This document shows, in pieces, positions 15,567 through 23,719 of a stretch of DNA of 47,168 bases. The translations under genes were made by a program, and so were the position numbers. Source of the DNA: Streptomyces atratus (GTDB lineage: Bacteria > Actinomycetota > Actinomycetes > Streptomycetales > Streptomycetaceae); assembly GCF_014648655.1 (NCBI RefSeq), contig NZ_BMRN01000046.1:1-47168 (forward strand), read 5' to 3'. How positions within the stretch are numbered: position 1 is the stretch's first letter; each line of letters opens with the position of its first letter. The notes under the pieces were generated by a model that was not told where the DNA came from, made no database searches, and saw only the letters and a list, made by a program, of their open reading frames with translations.

Positions 15567-15890
15567 TCAGGGCTGGACCTTCACGTCGGCCCACATCTGG
15601 GCGAGCGACCGCTCCGTGTACTTGTAGTTGTCGGACACGTCCGTGAGCAGCACGGCATGGGAATTCAGCATCCGCTCCATGTCGCCCACCGCTGTGTTCC
15701 AGGCCTGCTGGCAGACTTTGTACTCGTCGCTGTCGTCACCTTCCCAGTGCGTCATCAGCGCCTGGAGCTCCGCGTCGAGGTTGGTCAGGGTCTGGTCGAT
15801 GGCCTTGGTCTGCTGGATCAGGTCGTCGGCCGCGTTCTGCATGTGGTTGTAATCGACGTGGATGACGCCGTCTTCGAATGGGCTGGACAT
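15567..15890 (-). CDS. esxA: WXG100 protein, EsxA-like
   Basis: The 107-residue protein has classic WXG100 architecture: two helices joined by a W49-E50-G51 turn. It also has the type VII export signal: Y89-x-x-x-E93 (YKYTE) in the C-terminal helix. ATG 15890 has GAGG at 7 bases. It lies 68 bp downstream of the partner WXG100-like gene, and the two products are expected to form a helical-hairpin heterodimer exported by EccC. Assigning the name EsxA rather than EsxB is by gene order and by the intact WEG; in other actinobacteria the partner that carries YxxxD/E is the one read by EccC and is often called EsxB, so the letter is tentative. Confidence 0.9.
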   Translation of the reverse strand: MSSPFEDGVIHVDYNHMQNAADDLIQQTKAIDQTLTNLDAELQALMTHWEGDDSDEYKVCQQAWNTAVGDMERMLNSHAVLLTDVSDNYKYTERSLAQMWADVKVQP

Positions 15891-15958
15891 GTCGGCCTCG
15901 TGGTGTCTCGAAAGGGGTCAACGGTTCGGTTGCGGGGGGTGTGGCACCGGGGCCCGGG

Positions 15959-16294
15959 TCAGGCGCCCATCAGTGTGTGGTACGTACTGTTGCCGGCGTT
16001 CCTGATGGCGTCGTTCGACGCCTGCTGGTTCTTGTCGATCTCCGACAAGCTCGTGGTGAGGGTGTCGATCATGTGCTTCAGGTTGTCGAGGATCTTGCCG
16101 CACTGCCCGTCCCACTGCACGATGAGATCCCTGTAGGCACGGCCGTCACTGCCCTGGTAGCCCGTGGTCAGGCCGGTTCCGGTGGCCTCCACATCCTGAC
16201 GGCACCTCTGCACCCCCCTCATTGCAGACTCCAGGGCCTGGATGCCGTTGCGCGCGGCCCACGCGTCTGACCTGCGAAGATTGCCTTCGGCCAT
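15959..16294 (-). CDS. esxB: WXG100-like protein, EsxB-like partner with YQG in place of WXG
   Basis: This 111-residue helical-hairpin protein has the turn Y46-Q47-G48, so the usual Trp is replaced by Tyr. Two cysteines occur (C31 and one in QCGK), which is uncommon in WXG100 proteins. I chose ATG 16294 because GGGAGG sits 7 bases upstream; an earlier GTG at 16342 would add 16 residues but has no good ribosome site. It precedes the EsxA-like gene on the same strand and is first after a 235-bp gap from eccB, so a promoter for the esx genes probably lies at 16295-16529. The expected role is heterodimeric substrate of the secretion machine. Confidence 0.87.
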   Translation of the reverse strand: MAEGNLRRSDAWAARNGIQALESAMRGVQRCRQDVEATGTGLTTGYQGSDGRAYRDLIVQWDGQCGKILDNLKHMIDTLTTSLSEIDKNQQASNDAIRNAGNSTYHTLMGA

Positions 16295-16529
16295 GTTCAG
16301 CCTCCCGATTGCTCCGTCGAGGAGTTGACACTCTCCCGACACTTGATGGTGAGTGGTGTCCGGTGTGTTGCGGAACGTCCGTCACCGGGCGGATCGACAC
16401 CGAGGTGTTGCCTGCTCCGCTTCCCGGAACAGCGACGGCCGAACCCGGCGCACATCTACCGTACCGCTTGAGGTGTGTCCTCATCGGCCACTCGCAAGCG
16501 ATACGTGTGAATGTTCCGCCGCCGACAAC

Positions 16530-17993
16530 CTACCGGCCCGGTGACGGGCACTGCGTCTGCACCGTGGGCCGGGTCGCCCCGGTCGCCGCGTCCGGGTCCA
16601 GGGCGGGCCCGGTCGGCAGCATCGAGAGCAACGGCGAGGGCAGGGCAGTGACCTGGCCCTCGCTGTAGCCGAGGGCGCCCAGTGCCTTGGCCGCCGGAAC
16701 CCGGAACTTGGTACCGGTGTCGTCGACCAGGTAGGTCGTGGTGCCCAGGGTGGTGCCGCCGGCTCCCAGGGCACGCACCAGCGCAGCGCGGCCGGGACGC
16801 ACCACGACCGCGTCCACCCGCAGACAGGCTCGTGCGACGTCCGCCGACGGCTGGGCGACCGGCGTCAGGGCGTCCGTCGCCACGAGCAGCGTGGTGACCT
16901 TCGTGCCGTCGTCGCCGGGTTCCACACCCGCGCAGGCCGACTCGTCCGCGGCGATGGCGGCCGGCTTCGGCGGCTCGGCCGGCAGGCCCTCGGTGGCCGG
17001 GGAGCGGCCCTCCGCCCCCGGCGCCAGGTGCTGCTTCAGCGCGTCGGCGCTCAGTGTCACCGTGCGCGGGGTCTGTCCCGCGTACGCCTTGTCCCGCGTG
17101 TGCGGGTCGCCGAGTACGAGGGCGGCCTGCGTGGCGGTCACGGGGACCAGCCCCTCCTTGCGCAGGAGGTAGTACGGATGCTCGTCGGAGCCGGGCACCT
17201 CGGCCTGGAACACCTGGCCCGTGGCACTCGCCTTGCCGTCGAGCGACGGTCCCGCGTCGCCGCGGTCCGGCACCTCGGGTGCCAGCAGGTCCGGCCCGGC
17301 GACCAGGGCGTTGAGGAAGGCCGCGGAGACCGGCCGGGGAGTCACGGAACCGTAGCCGAGGGACACGGCGGCACCGGAGTCCTTGTCCAGGCGCAGCCGA
17401 CTGCCCTGCCAGACCAGGTAGGCCGTGTGGTCGGGGCCCTGGGCCACGAAGCCCTGCCCGGCGCCGACTCCGGTGCCCTCCACGGGAGATCCGGCCACCA
17501 GCGTGGTGCGGCCGTCCGAGGCACGGGCGCCGGTGGTGGAGCAGACCAGCCACGTGTCCCGGTCCAGGTTGTCCGCCGAGGGCACCGACTCGGGGGCACC
17601 CGGGATGCCGATGGGCTGCCCCACGGGGGTCCCCTTCAGGGAGGCGGTGGCGACGGTGGAGGTGGCGAGGTCGCTGCCAGCGATCAGGCGCGCGGAGGCG
17701 TAGTTGCGCACCGGCCTGAGCCGGCCGTCGACGTACAGGTAGCGGGCGCCCGTCTCCTTGTTGACGACGAGGGTGCCCGGTGTCTTCCACGAGGTGTTGC
17801 CGCCGGGCGAGATCAGCCCGTACACCACGGCCCCGGCGGCCAGCAGCACCGCTATGAGCACACCTATGAACACACCACGGGTGGTCCGGCCCAGCGGGGT
17901 GTCCGGGGCGTCGGGCTCCGCGAGGAGCATGCCGGCCGTCAGCCGGCTCATGATGAAACCGTGCGCCTGTACCTGGTCGCGCTTTGACTGCAT
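16530..17993 (-). CDS. eccB: T7SS core component EccB
   Basis: The 487-residue product begins MQSKRDQVQAHGFIM, a signature of EccB N-termini, followed by one transmembrane segment at about residues 42-64 (FIGVLIAVLLAAGAVVYGL). The rest is the extracytoplasmic repeat-containing domain, with cysteines that could form the disulfide known in EccB. Length matches the family (about 480-510). EccB sits in the membrane complex with EccC, EccD and, in mycobacteria, EccE. It follows eccD by 47 bp on the same strand, so the two are probably co-transcribed. Confidence 0.95.
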   Translation of the reverse strand: MQSKRDQVQAHGFIMSRLTAGMLLAEPDAPDTPLGRTTRGVFIGVLIAVLLAAGAVVYGLISPGGNTSWKTPGTLVVNKETGARYLYVDGRLRPVRNYASARLIAGSDLATSTVATASLKGTPVGQPIGIPGAPESVPSADNLDRDTWLVCSTTGARASDGRTTLVAGSPVEGTGVGAGQGFVAQGPDHTAYLVWQGSRLRLDKDSGAAVSLGYGSVTPRPVSAAFLNALVAGPDLLAPEVPDRGDAGPSLDGKASATGQVFQAEVPGSDEHPYYLLRKEGLVPVTATQAALVLGDPHTRDKAYAGQTPRTVTLSADALKQHLAPGAEGRSPATEGLPAEPPKPAAIAADESACAGVEPGDDGTKVTTLLVATDALTPVAQPSADVARACLRVDAVVVRPGRAALVRALGAGGTTLGTTTYLVDDTGTKFRVPAAKALGALGYSEGQVTALPSPLLSMLPTGPALDPDAATGATRPTVQTQCPSPGR

Positions 17994-18040
17994 GGTGGTG
18001 GCCTACCTCGCGGGTTTCTTCGGAATCGGCATGATCGCGG

Positions 18041-19441
18041 TCAGCCGGAGATGGCGCGCAGTTCGCCGAACACCCCGACGGCCCAGAGCGTGACCGGCAG
18101 CAGGCCGATGGCCAGGGTGGACTGCAGCAGCTCGGCGGCGCGGCCCCAGTAGGGCAGCATCCGGCGTCCGGGGACGGTCCAGGTGATGACGGCGAGCACG
18201 GCGGCCAGGCCCAGCAGTCCGGCGACGAACACGGGCCGGTCACCGGGGGCGAGGTGGGCACCGGCGCCCACGAGAACCAGCGCGGCTCCCATCGCACCGG
18301 GGACGACCAGGACCAGCCGCTGCCACACGTTGACCATGCCCCGGCCGTGCAGGAGCAGGATCAGGGAAAGGAGGACGGCGATCAGCGCTTCCGGGAGGTT
18401 GGGGCGGCGCACCAGCGGAATCAGGCAGCCCGCGCAGACGACGCCGATCGCGCCGTACAGGGCGATCATCCAGCCGCCGGCCAGCTCCGTCCGGGTGGCC
18501 ACCTCGGGGCCGTCGTACGGATCGATGCCGTCCTGGAGCTGCCCGGGGTTGGTGGGCAGCGGCGGCATCCGCATGCCGGCCAGCTTGAAGGCGATGGCGG
18601 GGACGAAGCCGCCGATGACCACCAGGCAGGCGGCGACCACGCCGGCGGCCTTGTCCACGGATACGTCGAAGACACTCATCAGCGCCCCGGAGACAGCCGC
18701 CGCCACGGCGACGGCCGCCGTGGACAGGAAGAGCGGGGCGTAGACGGCAGCGGCCGCGAGGGCCAGTACGGCGGCGCCCGCTCCGGCGGTGCCGGCGGCC
18801 AACAGCCGTGCTCCCAGCACGTGGTAGGCGTGGGGGCCCGCGATCTCGCCGTCGGGCAGCAGCCAGCCGGCAAGCGCCAGTGCCGGGACCGCCATGACGC
18901 CGAGGGCGGCACCCGTGGCCGCGTCGCCGACGGCGCGGGCGGCCGTGGCGGCTCCGGCGAGCAGCAGCAGACCGGCGACGCCCGCGGTGGCCGCGCGGGG
19001 CACGACCGGGCCGCCGGGCCAGGCGAGCACGCCCAGCGCGATGACGAGGACGCAGACGAGGAAACCGCGCAGGAGTTGCCGGCTCCGGTCCGGGGTCCAG
19101 GCTTGCAGACGATCCCGGGTGATGTCCGCGATGCCCTCGACCAGGTCGTCGAGGCGGACCTCGGGCATCTCCTCGGCCCGGGGACGCAGGTGGAGGACCT
19201 CGCCGTCGTGCAGGTCGATGGCCTCCAGGGTGGCCTCGTCGTCGAGGGCGGGGCCGCCCAGGCGCTGGAGTACCCAGCCTCCGTGGTCGAGGCCCTCCTC
19301 CTCCATGCCCTCCACGCAGTACCTGAGCAACGTGGGGAGGAGGTCGGCCACCGGAACGTCCACCGGGACGGCAAGGTCGATCGTCCCGGAGGGTGCCCGG
19401 ACGGTGAGGCGGCACAGGCTGGCCACCGAGGTGTCGCTCAT
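18041..19441 (-). CDS. eccD: T7SS integral membrane component EccD
   Basis: The product (466 residues from ATG 19441) has an N-terminal ubiquitin-like domain (about 1-95: CRLTVRAPSGTIDLAVPVDV, later LEAIDLHDGEVLHLRP). It is followed by about eleven hydrophobic segments rich in Ala/Val/Leu/Gly, the hallmark of EccD, the polytopic subunit that forms the inner-membrane vestibule. A GTG nine bases earlier would add three residues; neither start has a strong ribosome site, so the start is the least certain part. The gene is divergent from eccC across a 211-bp region and heads the leftward T7SS arm. Confidence 0.93.
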   Translation of the reverse strand: MSDTSVASLCRLTVRAPSGTIDLAVPVDVPVADLLPTLLRYCVEGMEEEGLDHGGWVLQRLGGPALDDEATLEAIDLHDGEVLHLRPRAEEMPEVRLDDLVEGIADITRDRLQAWTPDRSRQLLRGFLVCVLVIALGVLAWPGGPVVPRAATAGVAGLLLLAGAATAARAVGDAATGAALGVMAVPALALAGWLLPDGEIAGPHAYHVLGARLLAAGTAGAGAAVLALAAAAVYAPLFLSTAAVAVAAAVSGALMSVFDVSVDKAAGVVAACLVVIGGFVPAIAFKLAGMRMPPLPTNPGQLQDGIDPYDGPEVATRTELAGGWMIALYGAIGVVCAGCLIPLVRRPNLPEALIAVLLSLILLLHGRGMVNVWQRLVLVVPGAMGAALVLVGAGAHLAPGDRPVFVAGLLGLAAVLAVITWTVPGRRMLPYWGRAAELLQSTLAIGLLPVTLWAVGVFGELRAISG

Positions 19442-19652
19442 GGTCGGCACATTCGCTTTCGCGGAAGGTGATCAGGGCGGACGGATGTGAAAGTGAGATA
19501 CCGGTAGACACGTAGGTGTTTGATCCGGTGAGGTGTCCATCCGTCTATCGTGTGCAGAGTACCTCTGTCCGCCGGGCCGTCTTCACGGCCCCGCCCTCCC
19601 GCCAACGGGCCCGGTGACACCTCACTGGCTGCCGCCCGAAGGAGCCGATGCG
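19442..19652. promoter_or_regulatory. Divergent eccD/eccC intergenic region
   Basis: The two arms of the T7SS locus start from here in opposite directions, so at least two promoters are expected. On the + strand a TATCGT at 19546-19551 could be a -10 element, but the best upstream hexamer (ttgatc, 19520-19525) is 20 bases away, too far to be convincing. A ggccgt-cttc-acggcc hairpin follows in the presumed eccC leader at about 19576-19591. The eccC ribosome site aaggag lies at 19639-19644. Confidence 0.35.
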
Positions 19653-22600
19653 TTGAGTTCCGTGCTTTTTCGTCGTCCCGCGCGTCGTCGTGGACCGGAC
19701 ATGCCCCAGGGGGAGTTGAGCCTTCAGGAGCCCCCGGTGCTCGCGGAGTCGGTCCCGGACAACTCCGCGGTGTGGACATACATGCCGATGGCGATGATGT
19801 CCGTCTCCATGATGCTGATCTTCCTGCGTCCGGGTGGGTCGAACGGTATCTTCATCTACCTGTCACTGGGTCTGATGCTACTGGCGTCGGCCGCCATGAT
19901 CATCGGGCAGTTCATGCGACGCACCAGTGAGCGCAAGCAGCGGCTGCGCGGTGAACGGCGGGACTACCTGCGGTATCTCGGGCAGATCCGCAAGCAGATC
20001 CGGCGCGCGGTGGTCGAACAGCAGCTGGCGCTGGCCTGGCGTCATCCGGAACCGGCGGCACTGCGCACCCTGGTGCGCACCACCCGTCTGTGGGAACGCC
20101 GGGTGAAGGACGAGGACTTCGCCGAGGTCCGGATGGCCGTCGGCGATCAGCAGCTGTCCATGAAACTGACACCACTGGCCACCAAGCCGGTCGAAGACCT
20201 CGACCCGCTCGCGGCACATGCGCTCCGCCGCTTCATACGTGCCTACAGCACGGTGCCCGGTCAGCCGGTCGCCGTGTATCTGCGTTCCTGGTCGCGGGTG
20301 TTGATGCGGGGTGACGACACCACCCGGCGGAGTCTGGTGCGCGCGATGCTCTCGCAGCTCGCCGTCTTCCACGTCCCGGAGGAAATGTGGATCGTCGTGT
20401 GTGCCGCCGACGAGCACCGCGCCGACTGGGAGTGGGTGAAGTGGCTGCCGCACGGCCAGCATCCGCAGGAGAAGGACGGAGCGGGCCCGGCCCGGATGGT
20501 GACGTCCGCGTTCAACGACCTGGAGGACCTGCTCGGGGCCGAGTTCGGCGAGCGTCCCGGCTTCGATCCGGAGACGCCGCCCGGCCGTGAGGAGCCCTAC
20601 ACGGTCGTCGTCCTGGACGGGGTGGCCGTGCCCGCCGGGCACCGCATGGACGGTCAGGGCTTTCGCAACGCGGTCGTCATCGACCTGGCCGACACCCTCC
20701 AGTGGCGGCCCGGCCGCAGCACGCTCCGCCTCGACGTCCGGCCCGACCGGGTCGGCCTGGTGCGCACCGACCGCACCCGCAAGGAGCAGACGACGCAGCT
20801 GGGCCGGCCGGACCTCATGGGGCCGGTCGCGGCCGAGGCGCTGGCCAGGATGATCGCGCCGTACCGCATGCGGCTGGCGGCCTCCGCCGCCGAACCGCTG
20901 GCCGCGGACACCGAACTCACGTCGCTGCTCGGCATCGGCGACCTGTACCGGCACGATCCGCAGACCCTGTGGCAGCGCGCGGGCGGCACCTCACGGCTGC
21001 GGGTGCCCATCGCGGTGGGCAGCGACGGGCTCCCGGTGGAGCTGGACATCAAGGAGTCGGCGCAGGGCGGCATGGGACCGCACGGGATGCTCATCGGCGC
21101 CACCGGTTCGGGCAAGAGCGAGCTGCTGCGGACCCTCGTGCTGGGCCTGGCCCTGACGAACTCCTCCGAGACGCTCAACTTCGTCCTGGTCGACTTCAAG
21201 GGCGGTGCCACCTTCCTCGGTCTGGACGAACTGCCGCACACCTCGGCGGTGATCACCAACCTGTCGGACGAGGTCGCGCTGGTCGCCCGTATGCAGGACG
21301 CGCTGCACGGCGAACTGATCCGCCGTCAGGAGCTGCTGAGGGCCGCCGGCAACTACTCGTCGGCGCTGGAGTACGAGAAGGCGCGCGCCTCGGGCACGGA
21401 GCTTGCCCCGCTGCCGAGCCTGTTCGTCGTGGTCGACGAGTTCAGCGAACTTCTGTCCGCGCACCGGGAGTTCATGGAACTGTTCGTCATGATCGGCCGG
21501 CTGGGGCGTTCCCTGGGCGTGCATCTGCTGCTGGCGTCGCAGCGCCTGGACGAGGGCCGGATGCACCAGTTGGAGAGCCATCTGTCGTACCGGATCGGTC
21601 TGCGTACCTTCTCGGCCATGGAGAGCCGGGGCGTGCTGGGCGTCCCCGACGCCTACCAGCTCCCCTCGCAGCCCGGCAGCGGGTATCTCAAGAGCGGAGT
21701 CGAGGCCCTGACACGTTTCAGGGCGGCGTATGTCTCGGGCGAGTACCGCAAGCGGGGCGGAGCGGTCGCGCAGGCCCGGGTGGCCAGCCAGGTGGTGCCG
21801 TGGACGTCGGGGTACGTGGTGCCGCGCACGGTCCAGCCCGCCGCGGCGGAACCTGTCGCCGAGGAGAAGCAGGAGACGGGTGACACCCTGTTGTCGGTGG
21901 CGCTGGACCGGCTGCGGGACGCCGGACCGGGAGCGCACCAGGTGTGGCTGCCCCCGCTCGATCTGCCGTCCCCGCTCGACGAGTTGCTGCCGCCGCTCGC
22001 GGTCAGCGCGGAACGCGGGTTCACGGCGGCGTCGTGGCACGGGTCCGGCCGGCTGAAGGTACCGGTCGGCCTGGTCGACAAGCCCTTCGAGCAGCGCCGC
22101 GACCCCCTCGTGGTCGATCTGTCCGGAGCGGAGGGACACATCGGTATCGCGGGCGGTTCACAGAGCGGCAAGTCCACCTTGCTGCGGAGCCTCATCGCCT
22201 CCCTGGCCCTCACCCACACCCCTGGTGAGGTGCAGTTCTACTGCCTGGACTTCGGTGGCGGGACGCTGTCCGGGCTGTCCGGGCTGCCGCACATGGGCGG
22301 CGTCGCCTCCCGGCTGGACAGCGAACGCATCAGCCGGACGGTCGCCGAGGTCACGGCGGTGCTCAACCACCGCGAGCAGTTCTTCCTGGACCACAACATC
22401 GACTCGATGGCGACCTACCGGCGCCGCCGGGCGGCCGGTGAGTTCGCCGAGGAGCTCCACGGCGACGTCTTCCTCGTGGTGGACGGGTGGACGACCCTGC
22501 GCCAGGACTTCGACCAACTGGTCCCGACATTCAACCAGTTCGCCACCCGCGGTCTGAACTACGGCGTTCACCTGGTCGTGACGGCGTCCCGGTGGATGGA

Positions 22601-23645
22601 GATGACGACACAGGTGCGCGACCAGATCGCCACCCGCCTGGAACTCAAGCTCGGCGACAACATGGACTCGGTGATCAACGTGCGGCGGGCGGCGCTGGTG
22701 CCGCGCATCCCCGGACGCGGTCTCACGGTCGAGGGGAAGCTGCACTTCCTGTCGGCGCTGCCCCGCGTCGACGCCAGTTCCTCCGCCGACGACCTCACCG
22801 AGGGCGTCGCGGATCTGGTCGAGCAGATCTCGGCCGGCTGGCACGGTCCCGCCGCGCCCGCCGTCCGCATGCTGCCGCACCTGCTGCCCGCCGCCGAACT
22901 GCCCGCACCCGAGAGCACCGGTGGTCTGCGGATGGCACTGGGCCTCGACGAGGAGACGCTGTCCCCCGTCTGGCACGACTTCAGCCGTACCCCGCACCTG
23001 ATCGCCGTCGGCGACACCGAGAGCGGCAAGACCAACCTGCTGAAGCTGGTGACGTCCGCGATCACCGCCCGGTACACCCCCCAGGAAGCACGGATTCTGG
23101 TGGTCGACTACCGGCGGGAGCTGGTGGAGACCGTCCCGGAGGAGTACCGCCTGGGTCATGCCGTGTCCCTGACCGCGCTGCAGGAGCTGACGGGCGGTTC
23201 CCAGCAGGCGCTGAAGACGCGTCTGCCGGGGGAGGACATCAGCCCCGCCCGGATGCGGCAGGCCGACTGGTGGTCGGGGCCGCGCCTGTTCGTCCTGGTC
23301 GACGACTACGACATGCTGGGCGGCAGCAACGCCTTCGACCATCCGTTCGCGCCGCTCTTCGAGTTCCTGGCGCTCGGGCACGAGGTCGGCCTGCACTTCG
23401 TGATCGCCCGGTCCGCCACCGGCGCCGGCCGCGGTTTCGGCGACCAGCTGCTGCGGCGGCTGAGCGAGGTCAACACCCCCGGCCTGCTGCTGTCCTGCCC
23501 GCCGAGCGAGGGGTACGTATTCAGCAACGTCAAGCCGCGCAACCTGCCGCCGGGCCGGGCCCGGTACATCGCCCGGAGCAAGGCGACGCTGCTGCAGACG
23601 GCGGTGGTCGACACTCCGCAGGAGGAGGGGGACCAGGACCGGTAG
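19653..23645 (+). CDS. eccC: T7SS motor ATPase EccC (three FtsK/SpoIIIE domains)
   Basis: I place the start at TTG 19653, 8 bases after aaggag, giving SSVLFRRPARRRGP; earlier in-frame GTG 19533 would add 40 residues unlike EccC. The 1330-residue product has two transmembrane helices at about 42-90. Three ATPase domains follow, with Walker A at K488 (GATGSGKSE), K840 (GGSQSGKST) and K1126 (GDTESGKTN). Walker B of domain 1 is intact (VVVDEF), domain 2 has VVDGW with no catalytic Glu, and domain 3 has VLVDDYD. EccC recognises the C-terminal signal of WXG100 dimers and drives export. It is a single fused protein, as in actinobacteria other than those that split it into Ca and Cb. It ends convergent with mycP at a strong terminator. 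Confidence 0.95.
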   Translation: MSSVLFRRPARRRGPDMPQGELSLQEPPVLAESVPDNSAVWTYMPMAMMSVSMMLIFLRPGGSNGIFIYLSLGLMLLASAAMIIGQFMRRTSERKQRLRGERRDYLRYLGQIRKQIRRAVVEQQLALAWRHPEPAALRTLVRTTRLWERRVKDEDFAEVRMAVGDQQLSMKLTPLATKPVEDLDPLAAHALRRFIRAYSTVPGQPVAVYLRSWSRVLMRGDDTTRRSLVRAMLSQLAVFHVPEEMWIVVCAADEHRADWEWVKWLPHGQHPQEKDGAGPARMVTSAFNDLEDLLGAEFGERPGFDPETPPGREEPYTVVVLDGVAVPAGHRMDGQGFRNAVVIDLADTLQWRPGRSTLRLDVRPDRVGLVRTDRTRKEQTTQLGRPDLMGPVAAEALARMIAPYRMRLAASAAEPLAADTELTSLLGIGDLYRHDPQTLWQRAGGTSRLRVPIAVGSDGLPVELDIKESAQGGMGPHGMLIGATGSGKSELLRTLVLGLALTNSSETLNFVLVDFKGGATFLGLDELPHTSAVITNLSDEVALVARMQDALHGELIRRQELLRAAGNYSSALEYEKARASGTELAPLPSLFVVVDEFSELLSAHREFMELFVMIGRLGRSLGVHLLLASQRLDEGRMHQLESHLSYRIGLRTFSAMESRGVLGVPDAYQLPSQPGSGYLKSGVEALTRFRAAYVSGEYRKRGGAVAQARVASQVVPWTSGYVVPRTVQPAAAEPVAEEKQETGDTLLSVALDRLRDAGPGAHQVWLPPLDLPSPLDELLPPLAVSAERGFTAASWHGSGRLKVPVGLVDKPFEQRRDPLVVDLSGAEGHIGIAGGSQSGKSTLLRSLIASLALTHTPGEVQFYCLDFGGGTLSGLSGLPHMGGVASRLDSERISRTVAEVTAVLNHREQFFLDHNIDSMATYRRRRAAGEFAEELHGDVFLVVDGWTTLRQDFDQLVPTFNQFATRGLNYGVHLVVTASRWMEMTTQVRDQIATRLELKLGDNMDSVINVRRAALVPRIPGRGLTVEGKLHFLSALPRVDASSSADDLTEGVADLVEQISAGWHGPAAPAVRMLPHLLPAAELPAPESTGGLRMALGLDEETLSPVWHDFSRTPHLIAVGDTESGKTNLLKLVTSAITARYTPQEARILVVDYRRELVETVPEEYRLGHAVSLTALQELTGGSQQALKTRLPGEDISPARMRQADWWSGPRLFVLVDDYDMLGGSNAFDHPFAPLFEFLALGHEVGLHFVIARSATGAGRGFGDQLLRRLSEVNTPGLLLSCPPSEGYVFSNVKPRNLPPGRARYIARSKATLLQTAVVDTPQEEGDQDR

Positions 23646-23657
23646 GCCGATACGACG

Positions 23658-23700
23658 ACCGGGGGCGGCCGAGGGGGTGTCCCCCCCGGCCGCCCCGGGT
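23658..23700. terminator. Bidirectional terminator between eccC and mycP
   Basis: A 14-bp arm pair (accgggggcggccg / cggccgccccgggt, one mismatch) encloses a second ggggg-tgt-ccccc pairing, so the whole element can fold as one long hairpin. It lies 12 bp after the eccC stop and 19 bp after the end of mycP, serving both converging genes. Confidence 0.8.
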
Positions 23701-23719
23701 CGTTCGGCGCCCCGCCCGT

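Noticed and set aside
16323..16328. A ttgaca hexamer as -35 element on the + strand
   Set aside because: No -10 element lies at a suitable distance and no rightward gene follows.
16456..18297. 613-codon leftward frame over eccB
   Set aside because: It is an alternative frame of eccB, whose own frame has clear family motifs.
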